A stretch of 64,000 nucleotides of DNA from Piscinibacterium candidicorallinum (GTDB lineage Bacteria > Pseudomonadota > Gammaproteobacteria > Burkholderiales > Burkholderiaceae_C). Position 1 is the first letter of the stretch; every line of letters starts with the position of its first letter. The DNA is taken from positions 1,488,001 through 1,552,000 of the forward strand of contig NZ_CP180191.1 of assembly GCF_047549485.1 (NCBI RefSeq), written 5' to 3'. The notes below the pieces were generated by a model. That model was not told where the DNA came from. It did not search any database and worked only from the letters and a program-made list of their open reading frames with translations. This document shows, piece after piece, positions 33,500 to 41,684 of the stretch. A program made the translations under genes and the position numbers.

Positions 33500-35245
33500 A
33501 TGGCAACGCTGATCCCCGAACAACCGAAAGAGTGCAGCTACGGCGAACGCCTTGTGTACGAGCGGCTCGGCCGCGATCTCGATCCGGATTGGATTGTGCT
33601 GCACTCGCTGGGTCTTCAGCACCACCAAGCGAAGCTTTGGGGTGAAGCGGACATCGTCGTCCTTTCGACGAAAGGGTTCTTCGCGCTCGAGGTCAAGGGC
33701 GGCAAGGTTGAGTGCAAGGATGGCGTCTGGCGATTCGGGGACTCCGGACGAAGCTACGAAAAGAGAGAGGATCCCTGGTCGCAGGCCCAAGGTGCCATGC
33801 AGGCCGTACGAAAGCGCCTGATCGAAGCGGAGCCCCAGTTCGAGGACGTGCTCGTCGGGTACGGCGTCGTCATGCCGATGGAACGGTTTACTGCGACCGG
33901 CGAGGAGATTGAGCAGGGGGTGCTGCTCGACAACCGCGAGTTCAGGCGCAATCTCGGCTACTACATCGGCCAGCTCAACAGATTCTGGGTCGAGGCGCAT
34001 GAAGCGAAGCGCGGCCGCAAACCTCGCTTGCCTGATAGGGCGGAAATCCGCCGGGCGCGTCAGGTACTGCGACCCGATGTGGACTCCGCGTTCAGCCTCG
34101 GCAGTTACCTCAACGGTGTCGAGTCGCGACTTCTTCAGCTCTCCAACGATCAGATCCGGGCGTCGAGGCGAATGGCGGCGAATCCGCGCACCATCGTGCG
34201 GGGGAAGGCGGGCACCGGCAAGACCGTCATTGCCATCGAACGGGCAAGGCTGCTGGCCAGCCAGGGAATGAAGGTTCTGTTTCTGTGCTTCAACCAGCTT
34301 CTTGCCGAACATATTCGGCTGAGTTTGCGCAGCGATCGTTCAGCGTCGTCAATAGATGTCCGTCATGTGCACGCGCTGTACCGCGAGGTCATTCAGCGAG
34401 CTGGTATGGTCGACCGGCTTGATGAGGGCGGCGACAACAGGCGGCTGTTTGCCGAGACTTTTCCGCGCATCTTCGTGGAGGCCGCAATTGAGTGCGATCT
34501 GCCTGCCTGGGACGCGCTGGTCATCGACGAGGCCCAGGATCTGCTGACCCCCGACAATATCGATGCATTCGATCTCATGCTGGGTTCGCCCGGTATCAAT
34601 CGCGGGCGGTGGCACATTTTCTTCGACCGCTACCAGAACATCTATGGCAGCGATGTACAGGACCAGGTCGAAAAGCGCTTGTCGGAGGCGCAACCTGCCT
34701 TCGATGACCTGTTCGAGAACTGTCGCAACACTCGCCAGGTGGCGACCCAGGGATCGATCGTGTCAGGGATCGATCTCGCCATCGAGGGCGCTCCGGACGG
34801 GCCGGAGTGCGGCAACGTCTACTACCGAGATGCAGCCGACTTCGTACGGCAGCTCGATGCGACCGTCTCGCGGCTTCTTAGGCAGGACATTGCGCCACGG
34901 GACATCGCCATACTATCGACGCGTGTTAGAGCCAACTCCCTTGTTGCGGAGGTCGAGAGCATCGGCGGAGTGCCGATTGTCAACGCATCGTCAGGCCCCG
35001 CAGAAGGCGTCCTGTTCTCGACGATGCACGCCTTCAAGGGGCTTGAGCGGCGTGTGATTCTGGCAATCGACATGGCTGAAATCGGTGAGCCGCAGTGGTC
35101 GATGCTGCACTACGCAGGTCTCTCTAGGGCCACTGGCATTCTTCACGTCTTCCTCCCTGACGCTGCACGCAAGGCATACGACCTACAGTCCACCGCTTTT
35201 GCGCTGAGACTGACTGGTCGTCCGGCAGCAGGAAGTCACACTTGA
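33500..35245 (+). CDS. NERD nuclease-domain / SF1 helicase fusion protein
   Basis: 581-aa protein. Residues 1-120 are a nuclease-related (NERD) domain: GERLVYERLG, then the acidic pair in GEADIVVLSTKGFFALEVKGG, the E-x-K signature of restriction-like nucleases. From about 230 a UvrD/Rep-like helicase follows, with Walker A RGKAGTGKTVIA, motif II VIDEAQDL (about 341), motif V TMHAFKGLER and motif VI AGLSRAT. Four bases separate it from drmB, so it is part of the same operon. It occupies the place where other DISARM loci have the PLD nuclease DrmC, none of which is seen here. The idea that it supplies the nuclease is inference. Confidence 0.87.
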   Translation: MATLIPEQPKECSYGERLVYERLGRDLDPDWIVLHSLGLQHHQAKLWGEADIVVLSTKGFFALEVKGGKVECKDGVWRFGDSGRSYEKREDPWSQAQGAMQAVRKRLIEAEPQFEDVLVGYGVVMPMERFTATGEEIEQGVLLDNREFRRNLGYYIGQLNRFWVEAHEAKRGRKPRLPDRAEIRRARQVLRPDVDSAFSLGSYLNGVESRLLQLSNDQIRASRRMAANPRTIVRGKAGTGKTVIAIERARLLASQGMKVLFLCFNQLLAEHIRLSLRSDRSASSIDVRHVHALYREVIQRAGMVDRLDEGGDNRRLFAETFPRIFVEAAIECDLPAWDALVIDEAQDLLTPDNIDAFDLMLGSPGINRGRWHIFFDRYQNIYGSDVQDQVEKRLSEAQPAFDDLFENCRNTRQVATQGSIVSGIDLAIEGAPDGPECGNVYYRDAADFVRQLDATVSRLLRQDIAPRDIAILSTRVRANSLVAEVESIGGVPIVNASSGPAEGVLFSTMHAFKGLERRVILAIDMAEIGEPQWSMLHYAGLSRATGILHVFLPDAARKAYDLQSTAFALRLTGRPAAGSHT

Positions 35246-35273
35246 TGTATTCGCCGGCACCGCAAGCGACACG

Positions 35274-38200
35274 ATGACCGACAGCGCCTTCTTCTCCCAT
35301 CCGATCCTTAACTCCCCGTACGCCTATCCACGGCGTCACTGGGAGCTGGATACGTCGGGGCAGCCTACGCAGCATGTTGTGGAGAGCCGCCGCCCCGCCG
35401 ACTTCATCACGCCCATACCCAAGCCGAGGAAGCAGAAGGGCGCACCAAAGCAGGAGGCGCTGCTGTTCGATGAGGGATTGTCGACTCAGGACACTCAATA
35501 CCACTCTGCGATCATCAACGGCGTGCGGGCCGAGGTGGACAGGTGGCGGGCGATCCCTGATCCGCGCCGCTGGAAGGTCACGCCCGAGACTGCGCGTCTG
35601 CTGCAGCACTGGCGAAGCCACCAGTTCTCCGGCGTGCGGCCGTTCTTCTGCCAGATCGAGGCCGTCGAGACGGCGATCTGGCTCACGGAGGTGGCGCCCG
35701 AGCTCGGCAAGGCCGGCCAGCGCTTCCTTGAGCACCTGGACAGTGCCAACCAGGAGGCCAACCCCGGCCTGGCGCGCCTCGCGCTGAAGCTGGCCACGGG
35801 TGCGGGCAAGACCACGGTGATGGCCATGCTCATCGCGTGGCAGACGGTCAATGCGGTGCGCCGGCCGGGCAGCCGCCGGTTCACGCGTGGCTTCCTCGTC
35901 GTGGCGCCGGGCATCACCATCCGCGACCGGCTGCGCGTGCTGCAGCCCAACGACCCCGACAGCTACTTCCGGCATCGCGAGATCGTCCCCGACGACATGC
36001 TGCCCGACCTCGACCGGGCCAAGATCGTCATCACCAATTTCCACGCCTTCAAGCGGCGCGAGCGCATCGAGCTGTCCAAGGGCGGGCGACTGCTGCTGCA
36101 GGGCCGCGGCGGCGACGAGCTCGACACGCTCGAGACCGAGGGGCAGATGCTGCAGCGGGTGATGCCCGACCTGATGGGCCTGTCGAACGTCATGGTCATC
36201 AACGACGAGGCCCATCACTGCTACCGCGAGAAGCCCGGCGCGGGCCTCGACGAGGACCTCAAGGGCGAGGAGCGCAAGGAAGCCGAGGAGAACAACGAGG
36301 CCGCGCGCCTGTGGATCTCGGGCCTCGAGGTCGTGGCGCGCAAGCTGGGCGTCGCTAGGGTGATGGACCTTTCGGCCACTCCGTTCTTCCTGCGCGGTTC
36401 GGGCTACGCCGAGGGCACGCTGTTCCCGTGGACGATGAGCGACTTCTCGCTCATGGACGCCATCGAGTCCGGCATCGTCAAGCTGCCGCGCGTGCCGGTG
36501 GCCGACAACATCCCCGGCGCGGAGATGCCGATGTTCCGCAACCTGTGGGAGCACATCCGCGCCAAGATGCCGAAGAAGGGCCGCGGGCAGGCCGACAGCC
36601 TGAACCCGCTGGACCTGCCGCCGCAGTTCCAGACCGCGCTGGCGGCGCTGTACGGCCACTATGAGAAGACCTTCGCGCTGTGGGCGGAGGAGAAGATCCC
36701 CGTCCCGCCGTGCTTCATCGTCGTGTGCAACAACACGGCCACCTCCAAGCTGGTGCACGACTACATCGCGGGCTTCCGCCAGGTGCAGAAGGACGGCTCG
36801 GTGCGGATGGTCGAGGGCCGGCTGCCGCTGTTCCGCAACCACGACGAGAACGGCAACCCGCTCGGCCGGCCGCGCACCCTCCTGATCGACAGCGAGCAGC
36901 TCGAGTCCGGCGAGGCGCTGGACGACACCTTCCGCGCGATGGCAGCCGACGAGATCGAGCGCTTCCGCCGCGAGATCGTCGAACGCACCGGCGACGTTCG
37001 CGCCGGACAGGACATCTCCGACCAGGACCTGCTGCGCGAGGTGATGAACACCGTCGGCAAGAAGGGCCGGCTGGGCGAGTCGATCCGCTGCGTCGTCTCG
37101 GTGTCCATGCTCACCGAAGGCTGGGACACGAACACCGTGACGCATGTGCTCGGCGTGCGGGCGTTCGGCACGCAGCTGCTGTGCGAGCAGGTCATCGGCC
37201 GCGCGCTGCGGCGCTATTCCTACGACCTGAACGAGGCGGGCCTGTTCAACGTCGAGTACGCCGACGTGCTGGGCATCCCCTTCGACTTCAACGCGAAGCC
37301 CGTCGTGGCGCCACCGCAGAAGCCGCGCGAGACCGTGCAGGTGCGCGCCGTGCGGCCCGACCGCGACGCGCTGGAGATCCGCTTCCCCCGCGTGCGAGGC
37401 TACCGCGCCGACCTGCCGGCTTTGCGCCTGGGGGCCGACTTCAACGCCGACTCGGTGATGGAACTGACGCCCGACCTCGTCGGCGCCACCGAGACGCGCA
37501 ACTCCGGGATCATCGGCGAGACGGTCGACCTGAACCTCGTGCACACCGGCCAGGTGCGCGTGGCCCAGGTTGCCTACGAGCTGACGGCGCACCTCGTGCT
37601 CACCCGCTGGCGCGACGCCGACGGCGACCCGCAGCTGCACCTGTTCGGCCAGCTCAAGCGCATCACGCGCCAGTGGCTGGAGCAGTGCCTCGTCTGCAAG
37701 GGCGGCACATACCCGGCTCAGCTCAAGTACAAGACCCTGGCAGACATGGCCGCGGCGCGCATCAGCGACGCGATCACGCGCACCGCGGTCGGCAGCCGGC
37801 CCATCCGCGCCGTGCTCGACCCGTACAACCCGACGGGAAGCACCGCGCACGTCAACTTCAACACGTCGAAGACGGACCGCTACGACACCGCGGGCCCGCC
37901 GCCGAAGTGCCACGTCAACTGGGTGATCCTCGACAGCGACTGGGAGGCCGAGTTCTGCCGCGTGGCCGAGCGCCACCCGCGCGTGAAGGCCTACGTCAAG
38001 AACCACAACCTCGACTTCGAGGTGCCGTACCGGTACGGCTCGGAGACGCGGACCTACCGCCCGGACTTCATCGTCCTCGTCGACGACGGCCGCGGCGACG
38101 GCGACCTCCTTCACCTCGTGGTCGAGATCAAGGGGTGGCGCGGCGAGGACGCCAAGGACAAAAAGTCCACGATGGAGACCTACTGGGTGCCCGGCGTCAA

Positions 38201-38351
38201 CAATCTGGGCAGTCACGGGCGCTGGGCCTTCGCCGAGTTCGGCGACGTGTGGCAGATGCAGTCCGACTTCGCTGCTAAGGTGCAGGCGCAGTTCGACACG
38301 ATGATCGAGACAGCCGCCCCCGCGCTGCCGGTCGTGGAGGCGACTCACTGA
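35274..38351 (+). CDS. res: Type III restriction endonuclease subunit (Res; BPTD_3080-like)
   Basis: 1025-aa ATP-dependent restriction subunit. An SF2 helicase core has Walker A LATGAGKTTVMAML (about 172-185), DEAH-type NDEAHHCYRE (about 310) and motif VI EQVIGRALRR. The C-terminal part carries a PD-(D/E)xK nuclease: RPDFIVLVDD, then HLVVEIKGWRGED (about 930-965). The sequence resembles the BPTD_3080 family of restriction endonucleases as I recall it. The gap to the NERD gene is 28 bp and one base separates it from mod. Codon use is noticeably GC-richer than in the DISARM genes just upstream, so it may have a different origin. Confidence 0.9.
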   Translation: MTDSAFFSHPILNSPYAYPRRHWELDTSGQPTQHVVESRRPADFITPIPKPRKQKGAPKQEALLFDEGLSTQDTQYHSAIINGVRAEVDRWRAIPDPRRWKVTPETARLLQHWRSHQFSGVRPFFCQIEAVETAIWLTEVAPELGKAGQRFLEHLDSANQEANPGLARLALKLATGAGKTTVMAMLIAWQTVNAVRRPGSRRFTRGFLVVAPGITIRDRLRVLQPNDPDSYFRHREIVPDDMLPDLDRAKIVITNFHAFKRRERIELSKGGRLLLQGRGGDELDTLETEGQMLQRVMPDLMGLSNVMVINDEAHHCYREKPGAGLDEDLKGEERKEAEENNEAARLWISGLEVVARKLGVARVMDLSATPFFLRGSGYAEGTLFPWTMSDFSLMDAIESGIVKLPRVPVADNIPGAEMPMFRNLWEHIRAKMPKKGRGQADSLNPLDLPPQFQTALAALYGHYEKTFALWAEEKIPVPPCFIVVCNNTATSKLVHDYIAGFRQVQKDGSVRMVEGRLPLFRNHDENGNPLGRPRTLLIDSEQLESGEALDDTFRAMAADEIERFRREIVERTGDVRAGQDISDQDLLREVMNTVGKKGRLGESIRCVVSVSMLTEGWDTNTVTHVLGVRAFGTQLLCEQVIGRALRRYSYDLNEAGLFNVEYADVLGIPFDFNAKPVVAPPQKPRETVQVRAVRPDRDALEIRFPRVRGYRADLPALRLGADFNADSVMELTPDLVGATETRNSGIIGETVDLNLVHTGQVRVAQVAYELTAHLVLTRWRDADGDPQLHLFGQLKRITRQWLEQCLVCKGGTYPAQLKYKTLADMAAARISDAITRTAVGSRPIRAVLDPYNPTGSTAHVNFNTSKTDRYDTAGPPPKCHVNWVILDSDWEAEFCRVAERHPRVKAYVKNHNLDFEVPYRYGSETRTYRPDFIVLVDDGRGDGDLLHLVVEIKGWRGEDAKDKKSTMETYWVPGVNNLGSHGRWAFAEFGDVWQMQSDFAAKVQAQFDTMIETAAPALPVVEATH

Positions 38352-38352
38352 G

Positions 38353-41145
38353 ATGGCGACGAAGAAGAACACCCCGCTCAGCGTCGAGACGCTGAAGCAC
38401 GGCGACGCGACGCGACGCAACATCCCGACCGCCGAGTACCAGTCGGTCATGGCGAAGGAGGAGCAGAGCCCCGTCCGCGTCGCCTACGAGCGCCGCAACC
38501 GCGACCTAGACCCGCAGTTGGTCTGGCGCGGCAAGGATCAGCAGGACTGGTCCGACCTCGTGGTGCACGCGCCGCCGCTGTACATCCAGGAGAAGGTGCA
38601 CCCCAAGGTGCTGGTGGACGAGCTGCGGCGCGAGACCGACCGGCGCCGCGAGGAGAAGACGCCTAAGGCCGAACAGGTGGACCTGTTCGCCGACTTCAAC
38701 GGCCTGCCCGGCGAGGACGCGCGCACCGAGTTCTACCAGCACGACGGCCACTGGTCGAACCGGATGATCCTGGGCGACAGCCTGCAGGTGATGGCCTCGC
38801 TGGCCGAGCGCGAGGGATTGCGCGGCAAGGTTCAGTGCATCTTCCTCGACCCGCCGTACGGCATCAAGTTCAACAGCAACTTCCAGTGGAGCACGACGAG
38901 CCGCGACGTCAAGGACGGCAGCGCCGACCACATCACGCGCGAGCCGGAGCAGGTCAAGGCGTTCCGGGATACGTGGCGTGACGGAATCAACTCGTACCTG
39001 TCGTACTTGCGCGATCGGTTGACCGTTGCCCGGGACCTACTCCACGACTCGGGCTCAGTCTTTGTGCAGATTAGTGATGAGAACGTACATCGAGTCCGGT
39101 CCCTCTTGGACGAAGTCTTCGGAGAGGACAACTACTGTGGAGAGATAGCCTTTTCCAAGACTACCGGCCTGACGAGCCGGCTGATCGCCAGCACCTTCGA
39201 CTATCTGATTTGGTACTCGAAGAGGAGGGACCAGACGAAGTATCGACCGCTCTACTCGCCTAAGCCACTCAAGGAGGAGGTGAGGGGCGAGTTTCGCTGG
39301 TATGACGACCCAGCGAAGGGCGTTCGCGGGCTAACGACAACTGAGTTGGAGGAACCTGAGCGCATCGATAAGGCTCGTCTCTTTCGCACGAACTCAGCTG
39401 TGTCGCCTGGGGTTCGTGCCAACACAACGGGCAGCTTCGTGTTCCAGGGGCTCAGATTTGACTCGGGCGCTCAGCGGAATTGGAAGACAACGCTCGAGGG
39501 TATGGAGCGTCTCTGCAAGGCGGATCGCATCATCCTGAGCCCAGGCTCAGTACGAATCTACAAACAACGATGGGCCGACTTTGATCAGCTGCCGCTCAAC
39601 AACTTTTGGCTCGACGTTCGCTCCGAACAAAGTAAGTTGTATGTCGTTCAAACGGTCGAGAAAGTTATTCAGCGATGCATTCTCATGACGACCGACCCAG
39701 GCGACTTGGTACTTGATCCGACCTGTGGCTCTGGCACGACTGCATATGTCGCCGAGCAGTGGGGGCGTCGCTGGATCACCATCGACACGTCGCGTGTAGC
39801 TCTTGCCTTGGCAAGGGCTCGAATCATGGGCGCGCGCTATCCGTACTACTTGCTCGCAGACAGTCGCGACGGGCAGCTGAAGGAAGCCGAAATCACGCGC
39901 ACTGTGCCGTCCAGCGCGCTGACGAACGGCAACGTTCGGCAGGGCTTCGTGTATGAGCGCGTGCCACACATCACTCTGAAGTCGATCGCCAACAACGTAG
40001 AGATCGACGTCATCTGGGACAAGTATCTGCAGCTGCTGGAGCCACTTCGCGGCGCGCTCAACAAATGTCTGGGCCAGCAGTGGCAGGAGTGGCAGGTTCC
40101 GCGCGAAGCGGATGCTAAGTGGTCGGAGCAGGGACGGGAGTTGCACTCCCGGTGGTGGAGTCTGCGGATCGAGCGCCAACGGGAGATAGACGCCTCCATC
40201 ACAGCCAAGGCGGAGTTCGAGTATCTGTACGACCGGCCCTACGAGGACCGGAAGAAAGTGCGCGTCGCTGGGCCGTTCACCGTGGAGAGCCTGTCGCCGC
40301 ACCGCGTACTGACCGTGGACGAGAACGACGAGCTGGTCGACTCTTTGACCGAGTCGGAAGCGGAGCGCGAGGCGGGGCGCGACTTCGCGTTGATCATCCT
40401 GGAGAACCTGCGCACGTCCGGCGTTCAGCAGGCGCACAAGGCCGACCGCATCGAGTTCACGTCGCTGGTGCCGTGGCCGGGCGAGTTGGTCTGTGCCGAG
40501 GGGCGTTACGTCGAGAGCGACGCCGAGCGCCGGGCCGCCATCTTCATCGGCCCCGAGTTCGGCACCGTGTCGCGGCCCGACTTGGTGGCCGCGGCGCGCG
40601 AGGCCGGCGACGCCGGCTTCGACGTGCTGATCGCGTGCGCCTTCAACTACGACGCGCACTCGGCCGAGTTCGCAAAGCTCGGCCGCGTGCCGGTGCTGAA
40701 GGCAAGGATGAACGCTGACCTGCACATGGCCGAGGACCTGAAGAACACCGGCAAGGGAAACCTGTTCGTCATCTTCGGCGAGCCGGACATCGAGATCCTC
40801 GACGCCGGCGGCGGCCAGGTGCAGGTGAAGGTGAACGGCGTCGACGTCTTCCACCCCGGCACCGGCGAGGTCCGCAGCGACGGTGCCGATGGCATCGCGT
40901 GCTGGTTCGTCGACACCGACTACAACGAGGAGAGCTTCTTCGTGCGCCACGCCTACTTCCTGGGCGCGGGCGATCCGTACAAGGCGCTGAAGATGACGCT
41001 GAAGGCCGAGATCGACCCCGACGTCTGGGCCACCCTGAACAGCGACACCTCGCGCCCTTTCCCGAAGCCGGGGTCCGGCCGCATCGCCGTCAAGGTGATC
41101 AACCACCTCGGGGACGAAGTCATGAAGGTGTTCCGCGTGCAGTGA
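38353..41145 (+). CDS. mod: Type III modification methyltransferase (Mod)
   Basis: 930-aa amino-methyltransferase (N6-adenine or N4-cytosine) of the beta class: motif IV DPPYGIKF (166-173) comes before motif I LDPTCGSGTTAYVAEQWG (about 453-470). The order fits type III Mod proteins. The region between the two, about 200-450, should hold the target recognition domain. The 350-residue C-terminal extension is longer than usual for small Mods and has no motif that I know. Base composition changes sharply inside the gene (see findings). Forms a pair with the Res subunit immediately upstream. Confidence 0.9.
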   Translation: MATKKNTPLSVETLKHGDATRRNIPTAEYQSVMAKEEQSPVRVAYERRNRDLDPQLVWRGKDQQDWSDLVVHAPPLYIQEKVHPKVLVDELRRETDRRREEKTPKAEQVDLFADFNGLPGEDARTEFYQHDGHWSNRMILGDSLQVMASLAEREGLRGKVQCIFLDPPYGIKFNSNFQWSTTSRDVKDGSADHITREPEQVKAFRDTWRDGINSYLSYLRDRLTVARDLLHDSGSVFVQISDENVHRVRSLLDEVFGEDNYCGEIAFSKTTGLTSRLIASTFDYLIWYSKRRDQTKYRPLYSPKPLKEEVRGEFRWYDDPAKGVRGLTTTELEEPERIDKARLFRTNSAVSPGVRANTTGSFVFQGLRFDSGAQRNWKTTLEGMERLCKADRIILSPGSVRIYKQRWADFDQLPLNNFWLDVRSEQSKLYVVQTVEKVIQRCILMTTDPGDLVLDPTCGSGTTAYVAEQWGRRWITIDTSRVALALARARIMGARYPYYLLADSRDGQLKEAEITRTVPSSALTNGNVRQGFVYERVPHITLKSIANNVEIDVIWDKYLQLLEPLRGALNKCLGQQWQEWQVPREADAKWSEQGRELHSRWWSLRIERQREIDASITAKAEFEYLYDRPYEDRKKVRVAGPFTVESLSPHRVLTVDENDELVDSLTESEAEREAGRDFALIILENLRTSGVQQAHKADRIEFTSLVPWPGELVCAEGRYVESDAERRAAIFIGPEFGTVSRPDLVAAAREAGDAGFDVLIACAFNYDAHSAEFAKLGRVPVLKARMNADLHMAEDLKNTGKGNLFVIFGEPDIEILDAGGGQVQVKVNGVDVFHPGTGEVRSDGADGIACWFVDTDYNEESFFVRHAYFLGAGDPYKALKMTLKAEIDPDVWATLNSDTSRPFPKPGSGRIAVKVINHLGDEVMKVFRVQ

Positions 41146-41226
41146 CCCTGTCAGACGGCAGCGCACTGCCGATCACCCGCTAATCGAAATTCTCGACTCA
41201 TCAAATTGAAAAGGAGATACACCCGA

Positions 41227-41589
41227 ATGCACGCCCCATTCCCCCTCGCCCAGGAGGCCGAAGCGCTTCTCGCATCCCGTCTTAAGCGCCTGCGAGAGCC
41301 GACAACGAAGCTTGCCGCGTTCGAGACCGTACGCGGCAGGCAGCTCGCGCTGGCACGGGAAAGGATGGGGGAGATCTACATCTGGGTGGAAGCAATCGGT
41401 GCGGACGTCACGGGTGTCGAGATCAACAACCAGAAGCACCCGGGCATGCCATATGCGCCGGAGCAGCCACGCAGCTCCGCAGTCAACACGCAGTGCTCCC
41501 GACTGCGGGAAGGTTGCACGGCCTACTACCTGCGCTGTGAAACGCTTGGTGCGCTTGAGCGCTTTCTTGACTGGTACTGCCGCTACTGA
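41227..41589 (+). CDS. Hypothetical protein between type III R-M and Zorya genes
   Basis: 120-aa protein starting at the ATG at 41227 behind AAAAGGAGATACACCCGA; a TTG seven codons earlier overlaps that ribosome site. Sequence features are LASRLKRLREPTTKLAAFE, IYIWVEAIGADVTGVEINNQ and a C-terminal LGALERFLDWYCRY. No family recognised. It is 81 bp from mod and about 95 bp from zorA, so it could be part of either system. Confidence 0.6.
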   Translation: MHAPFPLAQEAEALLASRLKRLREPTTKLAAFETVRGRQLALARERMGEIYIWVEAIGADVTGVEINNQKHPGMPYAPEQPRSSAVNTQCSRLREGCTAYYLRCETLGALERFLDWYCRY

Positions 41590-41684
41590 TCCGGCGGAAG
41601 GAAATTCATGCGGAGCTCCCCAACTGGAAGAGAAGACCGCTTGCGATCACCCCGAAGAGGGTGCATTTCAATGGAGACCTTGAA

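Noticed and set aside
35124..38450. Very long open frame on the minus strand (over 1100 codons) opposite the type III res gene.
   Set aside because: It mirrors a real gene with clear helicase and nuclease motifs; its translation is Arg/His/Val/Leu-rich low-complexity, as expected from antisense of GC-rich codons.
39547..41166. Long minus-strand frame opposite mod.
   Set aside because: Shadow of the Mod coding sequence; no motifs and antisense-type composition.
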